Positions 1 through 6,844 are shown, counted from the first letter of the stretch. The stretch is DNA of 11,907 nucleotides from Spirochaetae bacterium HGW-Spirochaetae-9 (GCA_002839205.1 PGXP01000021.1:1-11907), one strand, 5' to 3'. The notes: generated from the letters alone by a model not told the origin. Made by a program: numbers and translations.

Positions 1-1432
1 CTTCCTCATAGCTCGGGGGCAGGCGGTCCAGGAAGGTTTTCAGCGTGAAGAGGGAAAAGGGCAGGGCGTGGAAGAGGTACACGGTCACGAGGGGAACATA
101 GCCGCCCAGAAGGCCTAGAATCCTGAAAAGGATGAAGAGCGGTATGAGCGAATGTATGCCGCCCGTCATGCCCAGGGCCTGCAGGAAGGCGAAGGCCTTC
201 GCCGAGCGGGCGGCTTTCGCCCGCGACAGGGCCAGGGCCGCCGGCAGGGTGAAGACAGGGATGAGCAGGGCTGTCGCGCCGGCGGCGAGGAAGGTGTTCC
301 AGAAATAGCGCAGTATGCCCTCGTCGCGCAGGATGGTCAGGTAGGGGCGAATCGAGAGGAAGCGGGGCAGGGGCCGGTCTATATAGACGGCCGAAAGGCC
401 TGAGAACGAAAGCCACACCACGGCGTAGATGACGGCGGCCGCCGACGCGATAGCCAGAATCCTCGCGGCCAGGCAGGCTGTCTGCCAGAGAAGGTCAGCG
501 GCCCTGCCGCCGATCATTGGCTGAACCACAGGCTCCTTCTCGTCCGCCCCCTTCCTGAGCCAAAACCAGAGGACTACCAGCAGCATCACAAGGATTCCCA
601 CGGCGACCGCGTAGGCCGAAGGTATGCCGTAGTCGCTTTCATTCCTGAAAGCGTCATAGAGGAAGATTTCGAGGGTTGTCGTAGCCCCGAGGATGTTCTT
701 TTCCGTGATGCCGCCGACGAAGGGCGGGCCGCCAGCCGTCATCAGGAAGGGCACCTGGAATTCCTTGAAGGACTTCACGAATTCGAGAGCCCACATCACG
801 ATCAGGGTCGAGCGGGCCTGGGGCGCGCGGATCCAGCGCGCTATCGTCCAGGAATCGGCCCCGTCCAGGCGGGCAGCCTCCATGGTGCTTCGGTTCACCG
901 ACCCCATGGAGGCATAGAGGGCGAAGACGACGAGGGGGACGCTCAGCCAGACGTCGACGGCGAGAGCGGCCGCGAAGCCCGCGACAGGATCGGTGAGGAG
1001 GTTGATCTCCCTGCCCAGCAAGGCCGATAGAATCGACTGGCCGCCGCTGCCGTGGATGACCATCCTCCAGATGGGCACCGAGATGAAGGAAGGCACACCC
1101 CAAGGCACGAGGATGGCCGCGAAGAGAAGCTTGAAACCCTTTCGCGCCTCATGGAGGACGGAGGCGAGGACAAAGCCCAGGAGGAGGGAGAGGCTGGCCG
1201 AGAGGAGCGCCCATCCCAGCGTAATACCCAGGGAAAGGACGAATGCCCTGTCCTCGACGAGGGCCCTGAAATTGTCGAGGCCGGCCCAGGCGGCCTGGCC
1301 GTAGCTGTCGTGATAGAGGGAGCTGGCCGCGGCGGTGAAGAAGGGGAGTATGCCCACGGCCAGAATGAGAAAGGCGAGAGGAAGGATGGCTAATTTTGCC
1401 ACCCTGGATCGGCCGAGAATCGTCGCTTTCAT
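1..1432 (-). CDS. Fused MalF-MalG type ABC sugar permease (3' end cut by window edge)
   Basis: A single reading frame stays open from ATG 1432 to the window edge, giving 477 residues. The first half has six hydrophobic segments (about residues 14-40, 63-93, 101-126, 150-176, 208-231, 272-293) and a CUT1-type EAA loop at 184-207 (MEAARLDGA, then a conserved Pro). A short charged linker (294-312) follows. A second permease half then begins, with hydrophobic segments at about 317-350, 378-403, 420-443 and 446-466, the MalG-like stretch GMTGGIHSLIPLF (421-433), and the start of a second EAA loop (LPPSYEE) where the window ends. MalF and MalG are normally two proteins forming a heterodimer; here one chain should supply the whole membrane pore. 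The start is supported by a GGGAAGAG ribosome site and lies 7 bases after the stop of the lipoprotein gene, so translation is probably coupled. The partner ATPase is not visible. The substrate cannot be read from sequence. Confidence 0.88.
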   Translation of the reverse strand, partial: MKATILGRSRVAKLAILPLAFLILAVGILPFFTAAASSLYHDSYGQAAWAGLDNFRALVEDRAFVLSLGITLGWALLSASLSLLLGFVLASVLHEARKGFKLLFAAILVPWGVPSFISVPIWRMVIHGSGGQSILSALLGREINLLTDPVAGFAAALAVDVWLSVPLVVFALYASMGSVNRSTMEAARLDGADSWTIARWIRAPQARSTLIVMWALEFVKSFKEFQVPFLMTAGGPPFVGGITEKNILGATTTLEIFLYDAFRNESDYGIPSAYAVAVGILVMLLVVLWFWLRKGADEKEPVVQPMIGGRAADLLWQTACLAARILAIASAAAVIYAVVWLSFSGLSAVYIDRPLPRFLSIRPYLTILRDEGILRYFWNTFLAAGATALLIPVFTLPAALALSRAKAARSAKAFAFLQALGMTGGIHSLIPLFILFRILGLLGGYVPLVTVYLFHALPFSLFTLKTFLDRLPPSYEE

Positions 1433-1439
1433 CTCTTCC

Positions 1440-2879
1440 CTAGAAAACGAGATTGATCGACTGGATCTGCTTCACGTTCTTGATCCCCTCGGGGAGCCGG
1501 GCGATATTCTTGTCCCACACGAGGACAAGGGGGAATTCGCTGGGATCGAGCCCCGAACCATCCTTGTACATGGCCAGGATCACCTCGTTGTTGGCGTCGA
1601 GATCGCGCGAATCGAGGCTGATCTTGTAGCCGTCGACGGCTGCCACTTCCACCTTGTAGCCGGCTTTGGCCGCCGCCGCGTCGTAGGCCAGGATACTCGT
1701 ATCCTGCTTGTGGGGCTGATATTTTGGATCATCAGCGTAGGCGAGAAGAAGCTGGAGGGGGAATCCCACATACTGGCCGGTGATCCCCTTCCTTTCGAAG
1801 CTGACTTCCTTCCTGTGGCAGCTGACGCAGGACTGCAGCGTGGACCTGTCCATCGTGCCGTTCAGCTTCCCGCTGTAGGCGATGGCGAAGTCCTTGTAAT
1901 CCTTCTGCTTGACGACGATGCGCCGGATCATCTTCACCGAATTGTGGCCGTCGATATTGGGATCGTTGGGGCCGATCCTCACGGTTCGGATGTATCCGGG
2001 GTCCTTGGGCAGCCAATCGCCGTCCATCTTGAAGGCCAGTATCCAAGTGCCGTCGGCTTCGTCGAGAACCTGCTTGCCGGAATAGGTCATCTCATAGCCG
2101 TCCGTGGCTATGAAGGTGATGGAATCTTCGGCCGAAAGGCTCATGAAGCGGCCGAGAATGGCCCTCAGGCCTACGCCGCCATAGACATTGGAATATTTTG
2201 TGCCCGCGCTCGTCGTGAAGCTCCCCTTGTTTTCCATGTAGGCCGGGTCCTTCTCCAGTTCGGCGAGAGTGAAGGAAGCCTTGACGCCGTTGATGTCGAG
2301 CTCGAGGGCAAAGGAAGCGGCCTCGGAAACGGCCTTGGAGGCGGCGAGGCTCGTCGTGATGGACGCGAGGTCCTTCACCCAGAGACCCTTGGCCGTATCG
2401 CCGACGGTCATGGGATTGGCGAGCGGCTTACCGTCCTCGGTGTCGGCGAGGATGAGGGCGTCGGGCGCGACATCCTTCGTGGAGAAGGTGGCCGAGTAGC
2501 CGTCGGAGGCCGTCAGCGTGACTTCATATCCCTTGGCCCAGAGTTCGGCGTCGAAAGCGTAGGGATGGGCCGCGTCGGCGCCGTCGATCATGGCGATGAT
2601 GGCGCGCAGGGGGACGCCGGAATAGCTCACCGCGACGCCCTTCTTGTCCACGGTTTTTTTGATGTAATCCTTGGCCGTGGCTTTTATCTTCTGGTAGTAG
2701 GATTGGCTGAGGCTGTCCTTCCTGAAGCCCGCGAGTTCTATGCTCCAGTCTTCCCATGCTTCCGACGCAGCCGAGGTCGCTTCGGCTTTGGCCGGCGGCG
2801 CCTGCCGCGAAACGCATCCAGTCAGGACGAGCATTGCCGCCAGGCCTATGGCGAGCGCCCTCTTCGTTCCCTTGGTCAT
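1440..2879 (-). CDS. Lipoprotein with three sulfite-oxidase-like repeats and a CVSCH motif
   Basis: 479 residues if read from ATG 2879. I chose this start because AAGGAGA sits 5 bases upstream; the in-frame ATG at 2894 has no ribosome site. A lipoprotein signal ends in LTGC with Cys22 as the lipid anchor. Three similar modules follow, at about 46-174, 190-323 and 331-478. Each has a strand, a 'Y-x-G-V/F-P/G-L-xx-I/L-L' turn-helix (SGVPLRAII, GGVGLRAIL, VGFPLQLLL), an 'A-x-DGY' hairpin, and a closing 'V-x-x-I-x-x-I' strand. This matches the core pattern of the oxidoreductase molybdopterin-binding (sulfite oxidase/MsrP) fold. Repeat 3 carries CVSCH (Cys351, Cys354, His355), close to where family enzymes place the molybdenum-ligating Cys. 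The motif also fits a c-type haem site or another metal site. It lies between the binding-protein gene (57 bases upstream) and the fused permease (7 bases downstream), so it probably helps substrate capture on the outer face of the inner membrane. Fold assignment is by eye; enzymatic function is not claimed. Confidence 0.82.
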   Translation of the reverse strand: MTKGTKRALAIGLAAMLVLTGCVSRQAPPAKAEATSAASEAWEDWSIELAGFRKDSLSQSYYQKIKATAKDYIKKTVDKKGVAVSYSGVPLRAIIAMIDGADAAHPYAFDAELWAKGYEVTLTASDGYSATFSTKDVAPDALILADTEDGKPLANPMTVGDTAKGLWVKDLASITTSLAASKAVSEAASFALELDINGVKASFTLAELEKDPAYMENKGSFTTSAGTKYSNVYGGVGLRAILGRFMSLSAEDSITFIATDGYEMTYSGKQVLDEADGTWILAFKMDGDWLPKDPGYIRTVRIGPNDPNIDGHNSVKMIRRIVVKQKDYKDFAIAYSGKLNGTMDRSTLQSCVSCHRKEVSFERKGITGQYVGFPLQLLLAYADDPKYQPHKQDTSILAYDAAAAKAGYKVEVAAVDGYKISLDSRDLDANNEVILAMYKDGSGLDPSEFPLVLVWDKNIARLPEGIKNVKQIQSINLVF

Positions 2880-2936
2880 TCTGTTCTCCTTCATATGGAT
2901 ATTACGGCCGTAGCCTGTCGTTCTCCGTTCCGGGAA

Positions 2937-4448
2937 TCACCGCTCCGCCAGGTTGGCGTCGATGAGGCGGCGCGCCTCGGCGAGGGCCGCGTCGGGCTTC
3001 ATGCTGCCCGCGAGGATAAAGCGCAGAATCTTCCACATCGTGTTCTTGTAGGCGCTGTAGCCTGAGCTGGGAGGAATGACGGCGCCGATCTCGGCGCTTC
3101 TCGCCAGCACGGCGTGGTAGCGGTTGGATTTCTCCGAAACCTTCCAGGCCCCGGAATTCGCCGGAAGCTTGGAAAGGGCAGCTGTGAAGCGCTGCTGCAC
3201 GCCGATGCCTGAAAGATGCTCGATGAGCCTTCGCGCGCTCACCGGAGCCTTTGTCGTACGCGTCATCGCGAAGCCCTTGTAGTCGAGGAGGGGGACGATG
3301 GGCTTCCCCGTGGCGCTGACGACGGGATAGGGCGCCACGCCGAAGTCCAGGCCTATGCGCTCGAACTCGGGGATGGAGTAGGAGCCGCTCAAAATCATGG
3401 CAATGTCGCCTGAGGCGAAGCGCCCCACCATGGCGTCGCGCTCGAGGGGCTCGAGGTAGCCTTTGTCGATCATGGCAAGTATCCAGGCTACCCCGCGTTT
3501 TGTCCCCGGATCGTCGGGGCGTACGCCGCCATCCGGGTCGGCTATGGCCGGCTTCCCGAAACCCATGGCGAAGGAGAGGAGCCAGTACGCCGAATAGACA
3601 TTCCATGACAAGGGCTTTTTCCCACCCGCGCGAATCCCAGCCGCCAGTATTTCCAGGTCGGCTGTCGTCCAGCCCATGTCCGGAGGTGCCTTTACCTGCT
3701 TTTTGTCGTAGAAGACGAGCTGGGTGTCGAAATAGAAGGGCATGGCCCATAGCCGGCCATCCAGGCCGAAGGCCGCCCTGCCCTTCGGATCCAAGCCGCT
3801 CGCGTCGATGCGGTCGAGAGGCTGAAGAGCCTGGGCCTGAATGAGATCGGGAACATTGTCAGACTGGATCATGAGGAGGTCGGGACCGCGGCCGCCGCCC
3901 CGCTGGACAGCGAGGAGCTTCGAGCGCGTATCGGGCACATCTACGGCCCGAACTTTCGCGCCGGTGAGGCTGGCCCAGCGCTGGATTTCGGCTTTCAGCT
4001 CGGGGACGCCTTCCCATGAGAGCCAGACTTCCAGTTCGCCTTCATGGCTTGCGTCGCCCTTCACGTCGATCGAGGCGAGGAAGCGTATCCTCGTATCGCC
4101 ATGCAGGAGATCCCATCCCTCAGCACCCTGAATGAGGTAGAATTCTGGGAGCCGATCGGCGAGATCCTCCCCCGTCCACGATTTCGCCCCACCGGATCCG
4201 AGGCAGTCGATTTGCCAGGCCTCGATGAGTGGAGGAAGGAGTTCTGAGAGGGCAAGGCCCCGTTCCATTGAGGCTGGGGTGGGAATGGAATAGCTGAGGG
4301 CGCGCAGACGCTCGTCCGAAAGCATGCTTCGCGCAACGCCGTTCAGGCGGATTTCAAAGCCAAGGGCGGGAAAGATCGCGGCCAAGGCAAGAACCAAGGC
4401 CATAACCACCGACAGGGCAAGCCTGCGCGGCGGGTGAGATCGAGTCAT
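2937..4448 (-). CDS. MalE-like ABC solute-binding protein with an extra N-terminal module
   Basis: 503 residues. A Sec signal peptide (charged start, hydrophobic 11-27, probable cleavage after ALG at 28-30) has no lipobox Cys, so the protein is probably soluble in the periplasm. Residues 31-130 form a module not found in ordinary CUT1 binding proteins: a strand EIRLNGV, a helix-like LALSELLPPLIEAW, and a strand pair around FYLIQGAEGWDLL. This resembles in outline the repeats of the neighbouring lipoprotein (compare its LDINGV). From about 137 to the end it follows the MalE family: a first strand EVWLSW, then GRGPDLLMIQSDNVPDLIQAQAL, DGRLWAMPFYFDTQLVFYDKK, FASGDIAMILSGSYSIPEF and a C-terminal helical lobe. 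ATG 4448 has AAGGGGG just upstream. It is first in the operon, followed by the lipoprotein and the fused permease. Binding a carbohydrate or carbohydrate-like solute is likely by family, but the ligand is unknown. Confidence 0.87.
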   Translation of the reverse strand: MTRSHPPRRLALSVVMALVLALAAIFPALGFEIRLNGVARSMLSDERLRALSYSIPTPASMERGLALSELLPPLIEAWQIDCLGSGGAKSWTGEDLADRLPEFYLIQGAEGWDLLHGDTRIRFLASIDVKGDASHEGELEVWLSWEGVPELKAEIQRWASLTGAKVRAVDVPDTRSKLLAVQRGGGRGPDLLMIQSDNVPDLIQAQALQPLDRIDASGLDPKGRAAFGLDGRLWAMPFYFDTQLVFYDKKQVKAPPDMGWTTADLEILAAGIRAGGKKPLSWNVYSAYWLLSFAMGFGKPAIADPDGGVRPDDPGTKRGVAWILAMIDKGYLEPLERDAMVGRFASGDIAMILSGSYSIPEFERIGLDFGVAPYPVVSATGKPIVPLLDYKGFAMTRTTKAPVSARRLIEHLSGIGVQQRFTAALSKLPANSGAWKVSEKSNRYHAVLARSAEIGAVIPPSSGYSAYKNTMWKILRFILAGSMKPDAALAEARRLIDANLAER

Positions 4449-4628
4449 TATTCCCCCTTTTCAAGCATGGAAGGCTGAACCGTTTCCGGCGCAACCCAAT
4501 GGTTTTCAACCATGGCATTCGGCCGCTTTTACGTCGCGGCGAATCTTTAGGCCTGAAAACTCGAAGGAATGTTCAGGTGGATTCTATAGCGCCCCACCCT
4601 ATAGGTCAAGCAATAGAGGTATGGAAAT
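4449..4628. other. Leader and intergenic region of the binding protein operon
   Basis: This non-coding stretch holds the operon promoter and a long leader. Inverted repeats are visible: CCTGAA (4552-4557) with TTCAGG (4572-4577) around the predicted transcription start, and ATGGTT/AACCAT with a three-base loop at about 4499-4513. Neither is followed by a T-run in the reading direction, so they are not terminators. They could be operator or mRNA-structure elements. I recognise no known riboswitch. Confidence 0.4.
4581..4609 (-). promoter_or_regulatory. Sigma-70-type promoter of the binding protein operon
   Basis: On the minus strand, TTGACC (4609-4604) and TAGAAT (4586-4581) are separated by exactly 17 bases, five of six matches in each hexamer. 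Transcription would start near 4574, leaving an untranslated leader of about 125 bases. Two copies of the self-complementary hexamer CTATAG (4584-4589 and 4599-4604) lie 15 bases apart across the -10/-35 interval and could form an operator. Assignment is by inspection only. Confidence 0.6.
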
Positions 4629-4653
4629 AAAAAAGGCGCCTTGCGGCGCCTTT
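4629..4653 (-). terminator. Intrinsic terminator of the small beta-barrel gene
   Basis: A perfect 9-bp stem, AAAGGCGCC (4645-4653 on the minus strand) pairing with GGCGCCTTT (4632-4640), closes a 4-base loop. It is followed on the minus strand by TTTTTT (4634-4629) and then ATTT. It lies 25 bases after the stop codon at 4679. It separates this gene from the binding protein operon downstream on the same strand. Confidence 0.9.
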
Positions 4654-4678
4654 GTCATCGATATGGTTTCGCAGCGGT

Positions 4679-5176
4679 TCAGAACTTGAACAGAACGCCG
4701 ATGTAGGAAGATTTGATTCCGGTTTCGACGTTGATGGCCAGGTTGTTCGAGATGAAATAGTTGGTGCCACCAATCATGTTGATGCCGATATTGGGAAGGA
4801 AGGTGAGGCCGAGGCCGAGATAGGAATCAAAGTTGCCTATCCAGGCGAGCTGGCTGGGCAGGTTCAGAGCGCCCCAGCAGAAGTGTACTGTTCCAAAGGC
4901 GCCAGCGGCCAGAGATATATCGCTGCCGAGGTACAAGCCCAAGCGTCCTGCGGCGCCGTAGGTGAAGGGAAGCTTTTCGGCGATGGTGAATTTGCCGATT
5001 GCGTATTCCACGCCCCCACCGATGCCGATGCCATATCCATAGCCGAAACCCAGGCCAACATTGGCGTTGATCGAGCCTGGCTCGATGAGCATGCCGTTTT
5101 GTGCATAAGATTCCTGAGCGAAACCGAATGCGGTTATGACACAGAGAAGTACCGCTAGCAGTGCGATTTTCTTCAT
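4679..5176 (-). CDS. Small secreted beta-barrel-like outer membrane protein
   Basis: 165 residues. A clear Sec signal peptide (MKKIALLAVLLC, cleavage likely after FGFA at 17-20) precedes about 145 residues of alternating, Gly- and aromatic-rich short strands: VGLGFGYGYGIGIGGG, KLPFTYGA, RLGLYLGSDISLAAGAFG, SYLGLGLTFLPNIGINMIGG. The chain ends in YIGVLFKF. A terminal Phe, lack of long hydrophobic helices and this strand rhythm fit a small (about 8-strand) outer-membrane barrel. No specific family is recognised. ATG 5176 follows a very strong AAAAGGAGAGG site, suggesting high expression. It is a single-gene unit with its own promoter and terminator, transcribed divergently from the methionine transporter. 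A role as porin, adhesin or structural protein cannot be distinguished. Confidence 0.8.
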   Translation of the reverse strand: MKKIALLAVLLCVITAFGFAQESYAQNGMLIEPGSINANVGLGFGYGYGIGIGGGVEYAIGKFTIAEKLPFTYGAAGRLGLYLGSDISLAAGAFGTVHFCWGALNLPSQLAWIGNFDSYLGLGLTFLPNIGINMIGGTNYFISNNLAINVETGIKSSYIGVLFKF

Positions 5177-5215
5177 ATTCCTCTCCTTTTGAGTGATGCA
5201 GTTATCTTTTCATTG

Positions 5216-5244
5216 TATATAGCAATGGGAAATTATGCAAACAA
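5216..5244 (-). promoter_or_regulatory. Probable promoter of the beta-barrel gene
   Basis: On the minus strand TTGTTT (5244-5239) and TATATA (5221-5216) are 17 bases apart. The -10 is preceded by TGC, an extended -10 element. The -10 also lies in a small inverted repeat, CATTG-N7-CAATG (5211-5227). The leader would be about 33 bases and ends in a strong ribosome site. Confidence 0.5.
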
Positions 5245-5275
5245 AAAGTTCCGGCCTGCGATTCCGCTTTCCCGC

Positions 5276-5305
5276 TTGACACTCTTTCGGGCTCCGGGCT
5301 ATGGT
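5276..5305 (+). promoter_or_regulatory. Probable promoter of the methionine transporter operon
   Basis: TTGACA (5276-5281, perfect) and TATGGT (5300-5305, four of six) are separated by 18 bases. The predicted start near 5312 falls just before AAGGAAG, the ribosome site of a 23-codon upstream ORF. The divergent beta-barrel promoter lies only about 30 bases away, so the two could influence one another. Confidence 0.5.
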
Positions 5306-5323
5306 GCGCGCAAGGAAGTTCAC

Positions 5324-5395
5324 ATGCTCAATATTAAAGATTCCTTATGTTTCATGCGAAGCGGCCATCGAAGGCCGCATTACTCAACCCTCTAG
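5324..5395 (+). CDS. Possible 23-codon upstream ORF in the metN leader
   Basis: ATG 5324 is preceded by AAGGAAG with a five-base spacer, the best translation start in this leader. The frame runs 23 codons (starting MLNIKDSLCFM) to TAG at 5393-5395. It overlaps the first candidate metN start (5347) in a different frame and ends 68 bases before the second (5464). A hairpin, GCGGCC/GGCCGC with a six-base loop (5361-5378), lies within it. There is no run of Met codons, so it is not a classical methionine attenuator. It may be a regulatory leader peptide, or chance. Confidence 0.35.
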   Translation: MLNIKDSLCFMRSGHRRPHYSTL

Positions 5396-6186
5396 CACTG
5401 GTACAAGCGCTCACCAACCCAACGCCATCCATCCTTCCATCCGATCCTCCCCCCGCCATCGCCATGCGCGATCTTCGCAAGTCATTCGGCCCCCATGCCG
5501 TCCTCGGAGGGGTGTCGCTCTCCGTCCCGGCGGGAAGGATATTCGGCATCATCGGGCGAAGCGGGGCGGGCAAGACAACCCTCATCCGCATCGCCTCCCT
5601 CCTCGAAAGGCCCGACTCGGGCGAAGTGCTCTACGCAGGCCTCGCCGTGTCGGGAGCCAAGGGTGCCGAGCTCATCGAGGCGCGCAGGAAGGCCGGGTTC
5701 GTGTTCCAGAACTTCAACCTCTTTGCCTCGCGCACGGTGGCGGGCAACGTGGCATTCCCCCTCGAGGCGGCCGGCTGGTCGAAGCCGGCCATCCGCGAGA
5801 GGGTAGGGCAACTGCTGGACCTCGTCGGCCTCGCGGACAAGGTGGACAGGCCGGCCGGCCGCCTCTCGGGCGGCGAACGCCAGCGTGTGGCCATCGCCCG
5901 CGCCCTCGCTAACCATCCCAGGATACTGTTCTGCGACGAGGCGACGAGCGCCCTCGACCCCGAAACGACGCGCTCCATACTCGACCTCATCCAATCCCTG
6001 AGCCAGCGTTTCGGCCTCACCGTCCTCATGGTCACCCACCAGATGGAAGTGGTGAAGCGCATCTGCGACGATGTCGGCATCATCGCCGGAGGTGAGATCG
6101 TCGAGAGCGGGCCTGTGGCCTCTGTATTCGCCAATCCGCGCAGCGAGATGGGCCGGCGCATCGTGAGCGAGGTTGGCCATGGGTGA
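5347..6186 (+). CDS. metN: Methionine ABC transporter ATPase MetN, lacking the NIL domain
   Basis: Cytoplasmic ATPase driving methionine import. 279 residues from ATG 5347, or 240 from ATG 5464. All motifs are present (numbered from 5347): Walker A GRSGAGKTT (70-78), Q-loop Gln121 in VFQNFNLFASRTV, signature LSGGE (173-177), Walker B ILFCDEATSALDP (193-205) and H-loop His231 in VTHQMEVVKRICD. The stretches QNFNLFASRTVAGNVAFPLE and CDEATSALDPETTRSIL are typical of MetN. The chain stops soon after the nucleotide-binding domain, whereas well-known MetN proteins (about 340 residues) carry a C-terminal NIL domain that binds methionine and inhibits transport. The start is uncertain: neither ATG has a ribosome site, and the first strand (AIAMRDLRKSF) begins before the internal Met, favouring a start upstream of 5464. 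It overlaps metI by 8 bases. Confidence 0.92.
   Translation: MFHAKRPSKAALLNPLALVQALTNPTPSILPSDPPPAIAMRDLRKSFGPHAVLGGVSLSVPAGRIFGIIGRSGAGKTTLIRIASLLERPDSGEVLYAGLAVSGAKGAELIEARRKAGFVFQNFNLFASRTVAGNVAFPLEAAGWSKPAIRERVGQLLDLVGLADKVDRPAGRLSGGERQRVAIARALANHPRILFCDEATSALDPETTRSILDLIQSLSQRFGLTVLMVTHQMEVVKRICDDVGIIAGGEIVESGPVASVFANPRSEMGRRIVSEVGHG
5361..5378 (+). repeat. Hairpin in the metN leader
   Basis: A perfect 6-bp GC-rich inverted repeat, GCGGCC (5361-5366) and GGCCGC (5373-5378), closes the loop ATCGAA. No T-run follows, so it is not a terminator. It lies within the upstream ORF and between the two candidate metN starts, so it might affect which start is used. Confidence 0.4.
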
Positions 6187-6844
6187 AATACTCGAGCTCA
6201 TCGCAAGGCCCGTGGGGGAAACTATCCTCATGGTCCTCGCCTCCACCTCCATAGCCGGCATCATAGGCGGCGCCTTCGGCCTGGCCCTCTACTACATGGC
6301 CAACGAACGCCTTTCGGAGCACGCGGGCAGCTTGTCTGTCGTCAAGAAAATAGCCGACCGCCTCATCAATACGCTCAGGTCATTCCCTTTCATCATACTC
6401 ATGGTCCTGGTCCTGCCTCTCTCGCGCCTCATCGTCGGGACGAGCCTCGGAACGGTGGCGGCCATCGTGCCCCTCTCCGTCGCGGCCATACCCTTTGTGG
6501 CGCGCATTGTCGAATCCTCGCTGTCTGAAGTGGATGGAGGGGTTCTCGATGCGGCACTCGCCTCGGGAGCCACGAAGGCGCGGATCCTCTTCGCCATCCT
6601 CGTCCCCGAAGCCCTGCCCTCCCTCATCTCGGGCCTCACCCTCACGATGATCAACCTGGTGGGCTATTCAGCAATGGCGGGGGTCATCGGCGGGGGAGGC
6701 CTCGGGGATCTGGCGATCAGGTACGGCTATCAGCGCTTCAGGACGGACATCATGATCGCCGCGGTGCTCTCCATCATCATTCTTGTGGAGGGCGTGCAGA
6801 TGGCAGGCAACGCGATCACGAGGGGCATAAGAGCCACACGCTGA
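6179..6844 (+). CDS. metI: Methionine ABC transporter permease MetI
   Basis: 221 residues from ATG 6179, chosen over the in-frame TTG at 6173 because GCGAGG lies 6 bases upstream of the ATG. It is an inner-membrane protein that forms the methionine channel as a homodimer. There are about five hydrophobic segments, near residues 16-42, 62-86, 89-110, 145-170 and 193-213. Family signatures are INTLRSFPFIILMVL, a MetI EAA loop (VLDAALASGATKARILFAILVPEALPSL, written here only as landmarks around residues 120-147) and GYSAMAGVIGGGGLGDLAIRYGYQRF near 163-188. The start codon overlaps the end of metN by 8 bases, so translation is coupled. metQ follows after 65 bases. Confidence 0.95.
   Translation: MGEILELIARPVGETILMVLASTSIAGIIGGAFGLALYYMANERLSEHAGSLSVVKKIADRLINTLRSFPFIILMVLVLPLSRLIVGTSLGTVAAIVPLSVAAIPFVARIVESSLSEVDGGVLDAALASGATKARILFAILVPEALPSLISGLTLTMINLVGYSAMAGVIGGGGLGDLAIRYGYQRFRTDIMIAAVLSIIILVEGVQMAGNAITRGIRATR

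Noticed and set aside
1813..1833. Firm call of a c-type cytochrome from the CVSCH motif
   Set aside because: One CxxCH is weak evidence, the rest of the protein looks like a sulfite-oxidase-type fold, and no cytochrome maturation genes are visible. It is kept as a finding only.
1335..3065. A 576-codon open frame on the plus strand
   Set aside because: It lies opposite the lipoprotein gene, has no signal peptide, recognisable motif or ribosome site, and its content is explained by GC-rich codon bias in the true minus-strand gene.
5306..5464. A SAM-type riboswitch before the methionine transporter
   Set aside because: None of the conserved SAM riboswitch core sequences I know is visible, and the only clear structure is a simple 6-bp hairpin.
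5482..6264. A 260-codon open frame on the minus strand
   Set aside because: It is antisense to metN, whose ABC motifs are unmistakable. Its own translation is rich in His/Arg/Glu/Ala with no family resemblance.
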